A stretch of 64,000 nt of DNA, from contig NZ_JAGIYQ010000002.1 in the NCBI RefSeq assembly GCF_017814275.1, positions 372,001 to 436,000 of the forward strand, given 5' to 3'. Under the pieces are notes generated by a model. That model searched no databases. It had not been told where the DNA came from and worked only from the letters and a program-made list of their open reading frames with translations. The position numbers and the translations under genes were made by a program. The first letter of the stretch is position 1. Every line of letters begins with the position of its first letter. Positions 7,784 to 15,253 of the stretch are shown piece after piece. This DNA comes from Gottfriedia endophytica. GTDB lineage: Bacteria; Bacillota; Bacilli; Bacillales; Bacillaceae_G.

Positions 7784-8347
7784 CTATTTAATCTTTAAGG
7801 GAATTCCAGCAGTTATTAAATAAACATCATCTGCTAATGAAGCTATGTATTGATTCATTCGTCCAGCTATATCTCTAAAAATTGAACCTAAACGATAAGC
7901 AGGTACAATTCCAAATCCAACCTCATTCGAAACTACCAATAATATTTTATTATGACTTCGACATACCATAATTAACGATTCGATTTCTTCTTTAATCTTT
8001 TGTTCAATGTCTCTTATTCTCTCATTTGAAACAGTATCAAAGTCATCTTCCTCCTCTAATAGAAGGTTTGTAATCATTAGTGTTAAACAATCCAATAAAA
8101 TGATTTTATTTCCCATAAAATCCTCATGTTCCTGTAACGCTTGAAAGGATTTATACTGCTCGATTGTTTTCCAAGTTGATGGCCTTGAAGATTGGTGCAT
8201 TTCTACACGATTTTTTGTATCTTCATCAAAAACAATTGATGTAGCGAGATACACTACATTCCCTTGAATTGTTTCCTGAATTTCTAATGCTTTTTTCTCT
8301 GCAAAAGAGCTTTTCCCACTCCTTGCTCCTCCTATAATAAAAATCAA
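7784..8347 (-). CDS. cobU: Adenosylcobinamide kinase / adenosylcobinamide-phosphate guanylyltransferase
   Basis: A 187-residue bifunctional enzyme. The P-loop GGARSGKS spans residues 6-13; the conserved DCLTLMITNLL, VVSNEVGFGIVP and RLGSIFRDIAGRMNQ segments follow in family order. It phosphorylates adenosylcobinamide and transfers GMP from GTP to give AdoCbi-GDP for CobS. It is the first gene of cobU-cobS-cobC. The 92 bp before it are too short for a cobalamin riboswitch and none is recognisable. Confidence 0.95.
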   Translation of the reverse strand: MIFIIGGARSGKSSFAEKKALEIQETIQGNVVYLATSIVFDEDTKNRVEMHQSSRPSTWKTIEQYKSFQALQEHEDFMGNKIILLDCLTLMITNLLLEEEDDFDTVSNERIRDIEQKIKEEIESLIMVCRSHNKILLVVSNEVGFGIVPAYRLGSIFRDIAGRMNQYIASLADDVYLITAGIPLKIK

Positions 8348-8439
8348 AAAATCTCACCTCTTTTCAAGTACATTCTAAGTATATTCTGTTATTTGTTTCA
8401 TTTCAAACCATGATAAAAAGATAATGTCTGTAACTAATT

Positions 8440-9282
8440 TTATATATAAAGCCAAGGAAGTTTTTTCTTAGCTTCTAATCCAATACTTAAGCAATACTGT
8501 CTTATTTCGTCTGATTCAAGATTTGGTTCCAAGTGATCATATAGTCCGTCTCCATATTTAAACTTAGAAAATAAATTATCAGTATGCCAACAATGAATGT
8601 GGGAGTGATGATAAATAGAGTTTGTTGAAGTACTATCAAAATCAAGTTGATCAGGTCTAATTTCAATTACATCAACTAAATGATTTACCGCCATTTCAGT
8701 ACTGTACATAGATGTAACGCCTCTATACCACCCTGGCCATGCTCCTTCATTTTCAGCAAATTCCTTGGTCAATAAATAATAAGCAATTTCTACACTTAAA
8801 TTACAAACATCCCGGACTAGAGACGAAGATCCGTAATGTGTTGATCCAATATTGTGTATTCCTTGATGCCTTACGTTAAGTTTTCGAGCTACACGCATGA
8901 TATTTTCATTTACTTCTTCTCCTGCGTATGCCCCTCTACCAACTGTATAGTAATTAGGAATATAAGTATTCCAAGCAGGTGTTAAAAACGTATCAACATC
9001 GGTTCTTAATAAATAATCATATCCATTTAAAAATTCAGCCTGTTTCGTTCCAACAAAAGAAATAGAATTCATAAATCGATACGTTTTCCATATTCCATCG
9101 AGAGGATTTAATTCTACTTTAATGCAATCATCTGGAACAAGGTCTAATGATGATTTTGGACCAAACACAACTAGATCCGTATCTTGACTACAATTAATAG
9201 ATTTATAAGATGTATATAAACAAGCAAATTGTTGAAGTAATCCTCGTGTATAATCCAAATAAACTGCAATAGCTCTCTTCAT
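8440..9282 (-). CDS. Glycosyltransferase-like protein (possibly DUF7164 type)
   Basis: About 280 residues starting MKRAIAVYLDY; the in-frame ATG seven codons earlier (9303) lacks a ribosome binding site, whereas GGTGA sits just before 9282. The protein looks like a nucleotide-diphospho-sugar transferase: an N-terminal alpha/beta half, then a DxD-type motif in YLLRTDVDTFLTP (about 90-102), and a Trp/His-rich C-terminal half (HHSHIHCWHTDN). It is 33 bp after another unusual glycan gene and the last of four minus-strand genes. DUF7164 membership is from memory and uncertain. It probably adds a sugar to the glycan made by this island. Confidence 0.6.
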   Translation of the reverse strand: MKRAIAVYLDYTRGLLQQFACLYTSYKSINCSQDTDLVVFGPKSSLDLVPDDCIKVELNPLDGIWKTYRFMNSISFVGTKQAEFLNGYDYLLRTDVDTFLTPAWNTYIPNYYTVGRGAYAGEEVNENIMRVARKLNVRHQGIHNIGSTHYGSSSLVRDVCNLSVEIAYYLLTKEFAENEGAWPGWYRGVTSMYSTEMAVNHLVDVIEIRPDQLDFDSTSTNSIYHHSHIHCWHTDNLFSKFKYGDGLYDHLEPNLESDEIRQYCLSIGLEAKKKLPWLYI

Positions 9283-9315
9283 TTTTTCACCATCACTAAT
9301 CATTATTTTTATAAA

Positions 9316-9960
9316 TTATAAAGATACAAAGTTACCAGAATGAGATTCCCAACCACTTGCACCAATTCTACTGAGATAATTTACAGGTTTTTCTATATAA
9401 TGAGGTTGAATGAGTTCAATTGATTGTCCTTGTAATAAAACAGGTATACTCTCTTTTAATGAATTTCGCCAATTTTGATATAACCGCGCAGGAAAACCAT
9501 ATAATACAGTAAAAAGCCCTCCATAATAATCTTTCCCTGTATAGCTATCTACTTGCCAATCATTCACTTGGAATTGCTCATCTAAATAATAACGCCCACT
9601 TAATTTAAAGTAATAATCTGCATTAAATTTAGTTATCTTACTATTCCCTAGATAAAGGCCTATCGCTTCTCCTAACCCTTTAAATGGTCCATCTGCTGCT
9701 TCTCGTACCATTTTCCTATTACCTAGAAAAAGATACTGATCAACTAATCCTTCTATGTTATAGGGAAGATTTTTTTTCAAACCTGTTTCGATTAAAAGAA
9801 TTTGTGAATTTGGTACAGCTGCCCTAATGGATTGAATCGTTTTTAGTGTCTGAATAGCCCTCTCATCCGCTGAAAAAGCTGAACGGTTTGGAGTATAACA
9901 TAGCGGATTCGTAGTTATATAGATTGCTGAAGATATAATGAACAAAGCATTCATATCCAC
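9316..9960 (-). CDS. Uncharacterised glycan-cluster protein, glycosyltransferase-like
   Basis: A 214-residue protein that I do not recognise with certainty. An N-terminal Rossmann-like start (NALFIISSAIYITTNPLC) precedes a region that reads like sequential nucleotide-sugar binding (TLKTIQSIRAAVPNSQILLIETG), then FNADYYFKLSGRYYLDEQF, a pattern seen in small glycosyltransferase-like proteins where the KLSGRYYL segment replaces a DxD loop. No signal peptide or membrane span. It is 7 bp after the RmlD/CapF-like gene and upstream of the DUF7164-like gene, so a role in the same glycan is likely. Enzymatic activity is inference. Confidence 0.5.
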   Translation of the reverse strand: MDMNALFIISSAIYITTNPLCYTPNRSAFSADERAIQTLKTIQSIRAAVPNSQILLIETGLKKNLPYNIEGLVDQYLFLGNRKMVREAADGPFKGLGEAIGLYLGNSKITKFNADYYFKLSGRYYLDEQFQVNDWQVDSYTGKDYYGGLFTVLYGFPARLYQNWRNSLKESIPVLLQGQSIELIQPHYIEKPVNYLSRIGASGWESHSGNFVSL

Positions 9961-9967
9961 ATTCCTC

Positions 9968-10828
9968 TCATTTAAGTGTGTAATTAGAGTACTGGTGATG
10001 ATTCGACTCTATCCACTCTTTTAATTCGATTATCATTGATTTATAGTCTTGAGCAATGTATGAAAAATCATTTCTTGTATTCACAAGAGTTTTATCAGAT
10101 TTTTCAGTACGAGTTGGAGAAATCTCGATATCGTCCATTTTAAAAACTTCTTTAAACAAAAGAAGTAAATCATATTTGGAAATGCGATTCCTTCCAGTTA
10201 AATGAACTAGCCCACTTAATTTATTTTGTATAACCCAAATAATTGCTTTCGCCAATTCAATTGTCGTTACGCCGTTCCACAAAACCCCCTGATACCCTTG
10301 AATAGTACCCGATTGTTTCATAAACCAATGAAACAGTCCTATTCCTTGTTTTCGCAATTCAGGTCCAATAATCGAAGTTCTTATTGTTACATGTTTAGGA
10401 TCATTTACTTCACCTAGATTTTTCGTAATGGCGTAAATAGAAGTACCATCTTTACGATCTGCTTCAACATAGCTACCTTTTAATCCCGAAAAAACACAAT
10501 CCGTACTTATGTGAATTAGTTGAAAGCCTAATTCATCACCATAGTTTGCTAGTTTGTGGGGAAGCAAGCTATTAATATAAATAGACTCTTTTAATCTCTC
10601 AGCTGCATCATTATTTAAGATTCCAGCAGCATTAATGACAATATCTGGTTTTATCGTTTTTAAACAGTTATAGGTTGATTTATCATCTGTTAAGTCTAAC
10701 GTTACTGCTCTTACATCTTTAGATGAACTCCTAAGTGAATAATACAGATCATTTGTTAAGTTGCTATGAAGATAATTCGAAATAATATGACCGGCCATTC
10801 CATTACCACCTAGAACTAAAATTCTCAA
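9968..10828 (-). CDS. RmlD/CapF-like SDR nucleotide-sugar reductase
   Basis: A 286-residue extended short-chain dehydrogenase. The NAD(P) motif is LGGNGMAGH (residues 6-14, GxxGxxG), and the catalytic YAITKNLGE stretch (YxxxK) falls about residue 131, preceded by HISTDCVFSG, a hallmark of dTDP-4-dehydrorhamnose reductase relatives. It overlaps the dehydratase gene by four bases, which indicates sequential action: the dehydratase makes a UDP-4-keto-6-deoxy sugar and this enzyme reduces it, as in CapE-CapF or the UDP-QuiNAc pathway of Bacillus. The product stereochemistry (QuiNAc, FucNAc or a talose form) cannot be fixed from sequence. Confidence 0.85.
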   Translation of the reverse strand: MRILVLGGNGMAGHIISNYLHSNLTNDLYYSLRSSSKDVRAVTLDLTDDKSTYNCLKTIKPDIVINAAGILNNDAAERLKESIYINSLLPHKLANYGDELGFQLIHISTDCVFSGLKGSYVEADRKDGTSIYAITKNLGEVNDPKHVTIRTSIIGPELRKQGIGLFHWFMKQSGTIQGYQGVLWNGVTTIELAKAIIWVIQNKLSGLVHLTGRNRISKYDLLLLFKEVFKMDDIEISPTRTEKSDKTLVNTRNDFSYIAQDYKSMIIELKEWIESNHHQYSNYTLK

Positions 10829-11814
10829 TTTAAGAACCCTCCCTTAACAAGCATTTTTTTTATTTCATCATTGTTCATAAAATCTACGTTTGATTCATAT
10901 TTTTTTAAGGGTATTTTCGAAAGGGTATCATACTGTTTTTGAAGGGTTTGAGGAGCTTGTTCTGGAAGGATGACATAGTAGTCATCATTGTATTCATAGC
11001 TATTTCTTGATTCATTTTCAGAAATAAGTATTTCATGTAATTTTTCACCTGGTCTAATTCCTATATCTACGAATGAAATAGATTGATTTGCAAGTTCTTC
11101 AACTAAAACCTGTGCTAAATCAATAATTTTACAAGTTCTCATTTTCATCACAAATATTTCACCACCAATGGAATGAATTGCTGCAGTTAAGAGAAGTTTT
11201 ATTGCATCATTTATTGTTAAAAAGAAACGAGTCATTTCTATTGAGGTAATTGGGATATCTTTTCCTTCTTTTATTAATGTTTTAAAATAAGGCACAATAC
11301 TCCCATTCGTCCCTAAAACATTGCCACCACGTATACATACAAATCTTGTATTATTCGATGAGCTATTTGCATGGATGATGAGTTTCTCCCCCATTGCTTT
11401 CGTCATTCCATAAAAGTTAATGGGATCAACAGCCTTATCACTTGATACATCGATTACTTTTTTGACACCCTGTATGATACTTGCTCGAATTAAATTTTCA
11501 GTTCCTACTACATTTGTCTTTAGTGCTTCAAGAGGTTGTTCTTCACAAATAGGTACATGTTTTAAGGCTGCAAGATGAAAAACGTAGTCTACATTTTCAC
11601 ATGCATCTAATATAGCGCTATAATCCCTGACATCCCCTATAATAAACTTAAGCTTTGAATGGTTTTGAAATAATCTTTTCATATTTACTTGAGCGAATTC
11701 ATTTCTTGAAAACAAGCGAATTTCTTTTGGTTTAAATAGTAAAAGTTGTCTTACTAATTCATGTCCCCATGAGCCAGTTGCTCCTGTGACGAGTATAATT
11801 TTATCTTCAAACAT
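10825..11814 (-). CDS. PseB-like UDP-GlcNAc 4,6-dehydratase (short form)
   Basis: A 329-residue soluble SDR. TGATGSWG (residues 10-17) is the nucleotide motif; DVSSDKAVDPIN precedes FYGMTKAMGEK, with Tyr and Lys of the YxxxK catalytic pair present, as in PseB-type enzymes that invert C5, unlike the membrane-bound EpsC/PglF form at 33.6 kb, where Met replaces Tyr. The C-terminal RPGEKLHEILIS segment is the family's substrate-binding end. It is the first gene of a four-gene minus-strand operon. Its presence means the window encodes two separate UDP-GlcNAc 4,6-dehydratase routes. Confidence 0.85.
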   Translation of the reverse strand: MFEDKIILVTGATGSWGHELVRQLLLFKPKEIRLFSRNEFAQVNMKRLFQNHSKLKFIIGDVRDYSAILDACENVDYVFHLAALKHVPICEEQPLEALKTNVVGTENLIRASIIQGVKKVIDVSSDKAVDPINFYGMTKAMGEKLIIHANSSSNNTRFVCIRGGNVLGTNGSIVPYFKTLIKEGKDIPITSIEMTRFFLTINDAIKLLLTAAIHSIGGEIFVMKMRTCKIIDLAQVLVEELANQSISFVDIGIRPGEKLHEILISENESRNSYEYNDDYYVILPEQAPQTLQKQYDTLSKIPLKKYESNVDFMNNDEIKKMLVKGGFLN

Positions 11815-12126
11815 TTACATGCCTCCTTATAAGAAATCTCTAGGTATAAGTAGAATATAGATTGTAGTCCTAGAATTTTTGCCTTACTATCAACAACATT
11901 TGCCACAAATGCAATCTTCTCTCCTTTTTAATCCATATACAACATATTCGTAAATTGCGATATGGTTTGGACTCGCTCCTAATTTCTCCGTTAAATAAAC
12001 GCCATATTTCTATGCAAAATCATAAATAGTTAAGAAGCCATGGGCAGGATGTAAAAATTAGGCCGACATTCATCGGAATTCTGAATAGTATACAAGAGAG
12101 TTAAACTATGAAATGGAGGAATTTGA
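11815..12126. other. Divergent intergenic region of the glycan island
   Basis: 312 bp between the divergent dehydratase and GT4 genes. It holds AGGAGG-type ribosome binding sites at both ends and AT-rich sequence. No convincing sigma-factor consensus, hairpin or small ORF was found. Confidence 0.5.
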
Positions 12127-13413
12127 ATGAAAGTAGCTATCTTAACAATGTTCAATGGGCTAACAAGCACGTATTCTTTAGTCAACATTGTAGCGGAACA
12201 GCTTCGAATGCTACTTGATGCGAATATTGAGACAAAAATTCTTGTCAGTGAGCACTGTCCTGATCATGAAAAACATGGTGTATTTTTAGATGATCGAATC
12301 GAATGGGTCAAGGTGGTTAATAAAATTGATGATGAAATAATTCATTGGAGGGACTATTCACAACCAACTGGCAAAGTCCATGATACTTTTTTTGATGAGG
12401 TTGACTTTATTTCCGAAAGTTTTGTTCAACATTTAACCGACGTTGATGCATGTATCATGCATGATATTCATTATCAAGGCTGGCATTTAGTCCATAATGT
12501 TGCTATACGAAAAGCTCAAGAGCAACTCCCAAACCTAAAGTTTATCGCTTTTACTCACTCTGCACCCGCAAGCCGTCCAACCAAAACAGAATGGCCATTT
12601 TCTGCCCGTTATAGTCCAATGCCTAATACAATCTATGTATATCCAACTCAATCTGGAATTCCTGCCCTTGCTAAACAATATAATGTTCCAGAGGGAAGAT
12701 GTCGGGTAGTGAGTAATAGCCTTAACCTTTCAGAGTTTTTTAGTAACGAGGTTCAAACTGTTATTAATAAATTTGACTTTCTTTCAGCAGATATTTTTGT
12801 TGTCTATCCCGGTCGTTTAACAACAGGCAAAAAATTCGAAAAGGTTGCAGCTCTTTGTGGAGCGATTAAAAAAGTAAGTGAGGGTAAAGTAAAGGTTCTT
12901 TTCTGTGATTTTCCATCAAAGGATATTGAATCAGAAAAGTATAAAACGCTTATTCTATTTGAGGGCTGTAAACACGGACTTGATTATCAAGATATTGTTT
13001 TTACATCTGATATTGGATTCCAACATGGTTTCCCAAGGAGTGGAGTGCTTGAACTCTTTTCACTTTCAAACTTGTTTATCTGTCCCTCTTTTTCTGAATC
13101 ATTTGGATTGACAGTTCTAGAAGCTGCAAGCAAAGGAAATTTTCTTATTTTAAACCAGGCTGTACCTGCTCTTGAAGAATTAGGAAAAAAATTAAATGCC
13201 TATTTTATGAGATGGGATGCACGAAACTTTGGTTTTGACACAAGAGAAAGCTATAAGCCATCAGAGGAAGCTTATTATGAAGAAAATGCAAGAAATATAT
13301 TGAGTTTAATGAGGGAAAATCCGATCCTTTATGCAAAAACGATGACAAGACAACGTTTTAGTCCCGAATGGGTATGGAACAACCAATTAGAACCATTGTT
13401 AAAAGGGTATTAA
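12127..13413 (+). CDS. GT4-type glycosyltransferase
   Basis: A 428-residue soluble GT-B glycosyltransferase. The C-terminal nucleotide-sugar site shows VVYPGRLTTGKKF (about 226-238) and the E-x7-E motif in PSFSESFGLTVLEAA (about 319-333), characteristic of retaining GT4 enzymes. The N-terminal acceptor half carries MHDIHYQGWH. GGAGG precedes the ATG. It is divergent from the four-gene nucleotide-sugar/GT operon and convergent with the Thr/Ser-repeat protein gene, with a shared terminator region between. Using that repeat protein as the acceptor is an inference from this arrangement. Confidence 0.85.
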   Translation: MKVAILTMFNGLTSTYSLVNIVAEQLRMLLDANIETKILVSEHCPDHEKHGVFLDDRIEWVKVVNKIDDEIIHWRDYSQPTGKVHDTFFDEVDFISESFVQHLTDVDACIMHDIHYQGWHLVHNVAIRKAQEQLPNLKFIAFTHSAPASRPTKTEWPFSARYSPMPNTIYVYPTQSGIPALAKQYNVPEGRCRVVSNSLNLSEFFSNEVQTVINKFDFLSADIFVVYPGRLTTGKKFEKVAALCGAIKKVSEGKVKVLFCDFPSKDIESEKYKTLILFEGCKHGLDYQDIVFTSDIGFQHGFPRSGVLELFSLSNLFICPSFSESFGLTVLEAASKGNFLILNQAVPALEELGKKLNAYFMRWDARNFGFDTRESYKPSEEAYYEENARNILSLMRENPILYAKTMTRQRFSPEWVWNNQLEPLLKGY

Positions 13414-13481
13414 AAGCTATTATTAGTAAGATCTATTTAATCATCAATATAACAAAAAGGAATTTACTAAAAAATGTAAAG

Positions 13482-13530
13482 AAAGCCGCCTTAGTCAACA
13501 TTCAATTGGACTGAGGCTTTTTAATTTTTT
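13482..13530 (+). terminator. Terminator of the GT4 gene
   Basis: GCCTTAGTC (13488-13496) pairs with GACTGAGGC (13509-13517), one G-T pair, and is followed by a TTTTTAATTTTTT run. Confidence 0.8.
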
Positions 13531-13542
13531 AAAATTAAAAAG

Positions 13543-13589
13543 CCTTTAAAATAAACAGTATAATCCCTTGTTACTGTCTATTTTAAAGG
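13543..13589 (-). terminator. Terminator for the Thr/Ser-repeat gene (minus strand)
   Basis: 18-base arms at 13543-13560 and 13572-13589 with one mismatch. Read on the minus strand the stem is followed by a CTTTTTAATTTT tract, so it would end transcription arriving from 14.7 kb. Confidence 0.65.
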
Positions 13590-13629
13590 GGAATATGAAT
13601 AATTCTGGAATCATTTATAAATCTTTATC

Positions 13630-13874
13630 TTACTTTAACTCTTGAATACCAAACACAACTCTACCTTTTATCCAAAAGCCTAAAATTTCCACTAAGATAA
13701 AAGCTTGGTTTGGTACCAATCGAACCGACAAAATTACTAGTCGATTTGTCAAAGATACACTTTATTGTTAATAACAATATATCTAAAACAACTGGACTGG
13801 TATCACAATGATTCTGAATAAAATGAATTGTTAACCCATCTTCACGACTCTAAATTCTCATAAAAAATTGAGCG
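13630..13874 (-). pseudogene. Broken C-terminal domain of the Thr/Ser-repeat protein
   Basis: Directly after the repeat ORF stop, the minus strand still encodes protein-like sequence split over frames. NGAVDAQFFMRI lies one frame off the repeat ORF and meets a TAG; the same frame resumes as SREDGLTIHFIQ and runs to about LLLTIK; a second shift leads into SVSLTNRLVILSV, RLVPNQAFILVEI and ending FGIQELK with TAA at 13630-13632. Roughly 80 residues can be stitched together with two frameshifts and one nonsense codon. I do not recognise the domain. Confidence 0.5.
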
Positions 13875-14732
13875 TCAACCGCACCATTTAGTGGTAGTTG
13901 AACTTGTTGACGTAGTTGACGTTGTTGTACTTGTTGATGTTGTCGTACTTGTTGACGTTGTCGTACTTGTTGACGTTGTCGTACTTGTTGACGTTGTTGT
14001 ACTTGTTGATGTTGTCGTACTTGTTGACGTTGTCGTACTTGTTGACGTTGTCGTACTTGTTGATGTTGTCGTACTTGTTGACGTTGTCGTACTTGTTGAC
14101 GTTGTTGTACTTGTTGATGTTGTTGTACTTGTTGACGTTGTCGTACTTGTTGACGTTGTTGTACTTGTTGATGTTGTTGTACTTGTTGACGTTGTCGTAC
14201 TTGTTGACGTTGTTGTACTTGTTGAAGTTGTCGTACTTGTTGACGTTGTCGTACTTGTTGACGTTGTTGTACTTGTTGATGTTGTTGTACTTGTTGATGT
14301 TGTCGTACTTGTTGACGTTGTCGTACTTGTTGACGTTGTTGTACTTGTTGACGTTGTCGTACTTGTTGACGTTGTTGTACTTGTTGATGTTGTTGTACTT
14401 GTTGACGTTGTTGTACTTGTTGATGTTGTTGTTTCTGTAATAAGCGCAAGAACTTCTTCTAATTTAAATTGAAGAAGCATTTCTGTTTTTATAACGTTTT
14501 GCAATGTCTGATTTACACTTTGGTTTATTGAAAGCAAATCAGAAATAGATGTTGCAACCACTTCTGAAGTAGGTAACGTCCCCAACACGGCTTGAATTTT
14601 CTCTGCCTCAGCGTTAATAACGTGCGCTAACCCAAGTTCCTCGAATGCAATAGATGCAAGAAGTAAATTCACTACTTCTTCTCTAGTAAGACTAATAGAT
14701 GGGTTAACATTAGGGATGTTTGGAAAAGTCAT
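13875..14732 (-). CDS. Thr/Ser hexapeptide-repeat protein, spore-surface candidate
   Basis: About 285 residues. The first ~95 residues (FPNIPNVNPSISLTREE, then LASIAFEELGLAHVINAEAEKIQ) resemble the N-terminal domain that precedes collagen-like repeats in Bacillus spore-surface proteins. The rest is about 28 uninterrupted copies of a TTTSTS hexapeptide, a likely O-glycan carrier. The start at 14732 is preferred over ATG 14738 because GAGGTG is 2-3 bases from the latter but about 8 from the former. The ORF ends abruptly (TTTKWCG) where a frameshift appears to cut off a C-terminal domain. Exosporium location is inferred from the N-terminal family and the facing glycosyltransferase cluster. Confidence 0.75.
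   Translation of the reverse strand: MTFPNIPNVNPSISLTREEVVNLLLASIAFEELGLAHVINAEAEKIQAVLGTLPTSEVVATSISDLLSINQSVNQTLQNVIKTEMLLQFKLEEVLALITETTTSTSTTTSTSTTTSTSTTTSTSTTTSTSTTTSTSTTTSTSTTTSTSTTTSTSTTTSTSTTTSTSTTTSTSTTTSTSTTTSTSTTTSTSTTTSTSTTTSTSTTTSTSTTTSTSTTTSTSTTTSTSTTTSTSTTTSTSTTTSTSTTTSTSTTTSTSTTTSTSTTTSTSTTTSTTSTSSTTTKWCG
13927..14430 (-). repeat. 18-bp tandem repeat, 28 copies, no indels
   Basis: The + strand motif GTACTTGTTGACGTTGTC starts every 18 bp from 13927 to 14413. The variable positions (GAC/GAT/GAA and GTC/GTT) are all third positions in the minus-strand Thr/Ser frame, encoding ACG/ACA/ACT. Confidence 0.95.
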
Positions 14733-14764
14733 ATTCATTTCACCTCATTTCGAATATTTCTTGA

Positions 14765-14773
14765 TAATTTATG
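14765..14773 (-). promoter_or_regulatory. Candidate sigma-K -10 element of the Thr/Ser-repeat gene
   Basis: The minus strand reads CATAAATTA, an exact match to the CATANNNTA -10 of late mother-cell sigma-K, about 33-40 bp before the start codon. No AC is found at the expected -35 spacing, so this is partial support only. Confidence 0.35.
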
Positions 14774-14864
14774 AAATGAAGTTTTATCTTGAAAGGTATA
14801 ATAACCTATTTCTTGTCCTTGAATAGAATAAGGGCTATCAAATTATGTATTTATGCAAACATAA

Positions 14865-14902
14865 AAAAGATAGTTTTACTTTAGAAAGCAAAACTATCTT
14901 TT
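14865..14902. terminator. Bidirectional hairpin with A/T tails
   Basis: Perfect 13-bp stem AAAAGATAGTTTT (14865-14877) and AAAACTATCTTTT (14890-14902). On the minus strand it follows the remnant at 15014-15215 and is trailed by TTTTTT, so it may be that gene's former terminator. Confidence 0.6.
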
Positions 14903-15013
14903 CACCCTATTTTATAGATATATTTAATTTAAATAGTTCACCTTTGTGCATTCTAGGAGAAATCAACCTAGATACAAAACCAATAATGATATTTTTATTG
15001 AACGATTACTACT

Positions 15014-15215
15014 TTAACAGGACTTTTTTTCACTTGCATCTACTAGATAGACTGATACCTTTGTTCCCTTTTTTTGTAAAGGAATGGTTGTTTTAAACGT
15101 ACCATTTTTTCCAAGAATTGTTTTACCAAGAAGTTTATCCTTAGAAAAAATATACACTGTTACAGTCACGCATGGTCTTTTTTGAATAATTCCTTTTAAA
15201 AAACAAATATTAGAT
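15014..15215 (-). pseudogene. Remnant of an Ig-like-repeat protein
   Basis: The minus strand reads about 66 residues without a start codon: VTVTVYIFSKDKLLGKTIL, then GKNGTFKTTIPLQKKGTKVS and VYLVDASEKKSC before TAA at 15014-15016. The pattern (VYxxxKLLGKTxxGKNGTFKxxIPxQKxGTKVxVYxxDASxKKS) is that of bacterial Ig-like repeats that end secreted or cell-wall proteins in Bacillaceae. With no upstream coding sequence it looks like a left-over 3' end. Confidence 0.5.
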
Positions 15216-15253
15216 TTATTAAAGGAATTTCTTACATAAGGGAGTATTTATAT

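Noticed and set aside
13927-14430. CRISPR array
   Set aside because: Units are contiguous 18-mers without spacers and encode protein; no cas genes are present.
13850-14449. Minus-strand Gln/Arg-rich ORF (RQQVQQ)
   Set aside because: It is the neighbouring frame of the same repeat; its copies differ by nonsynonymous changes, and only its last part (NGAVDAQFFMRI) is meaningful as the shifted C-terminal remnant.
13891-14472. Plus-strand ORFs rich in VDVVVL or YLLTL across the 18-bp repeat
   Set aside because: Frames stay open only because the repeat lacks stops; one unit changes Asp to Glu here, while all changes are silent in the minus-strand Thr/Ser frame, which also has a ribosome binding site and a recognisable N-terminal domain.
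14845-15096. 83-codon plus-strand ORF
   Set aside because: It overlaps a terminator hairpin and the Ig-like remnant on the other strand, and lacks a ribosome binding site.
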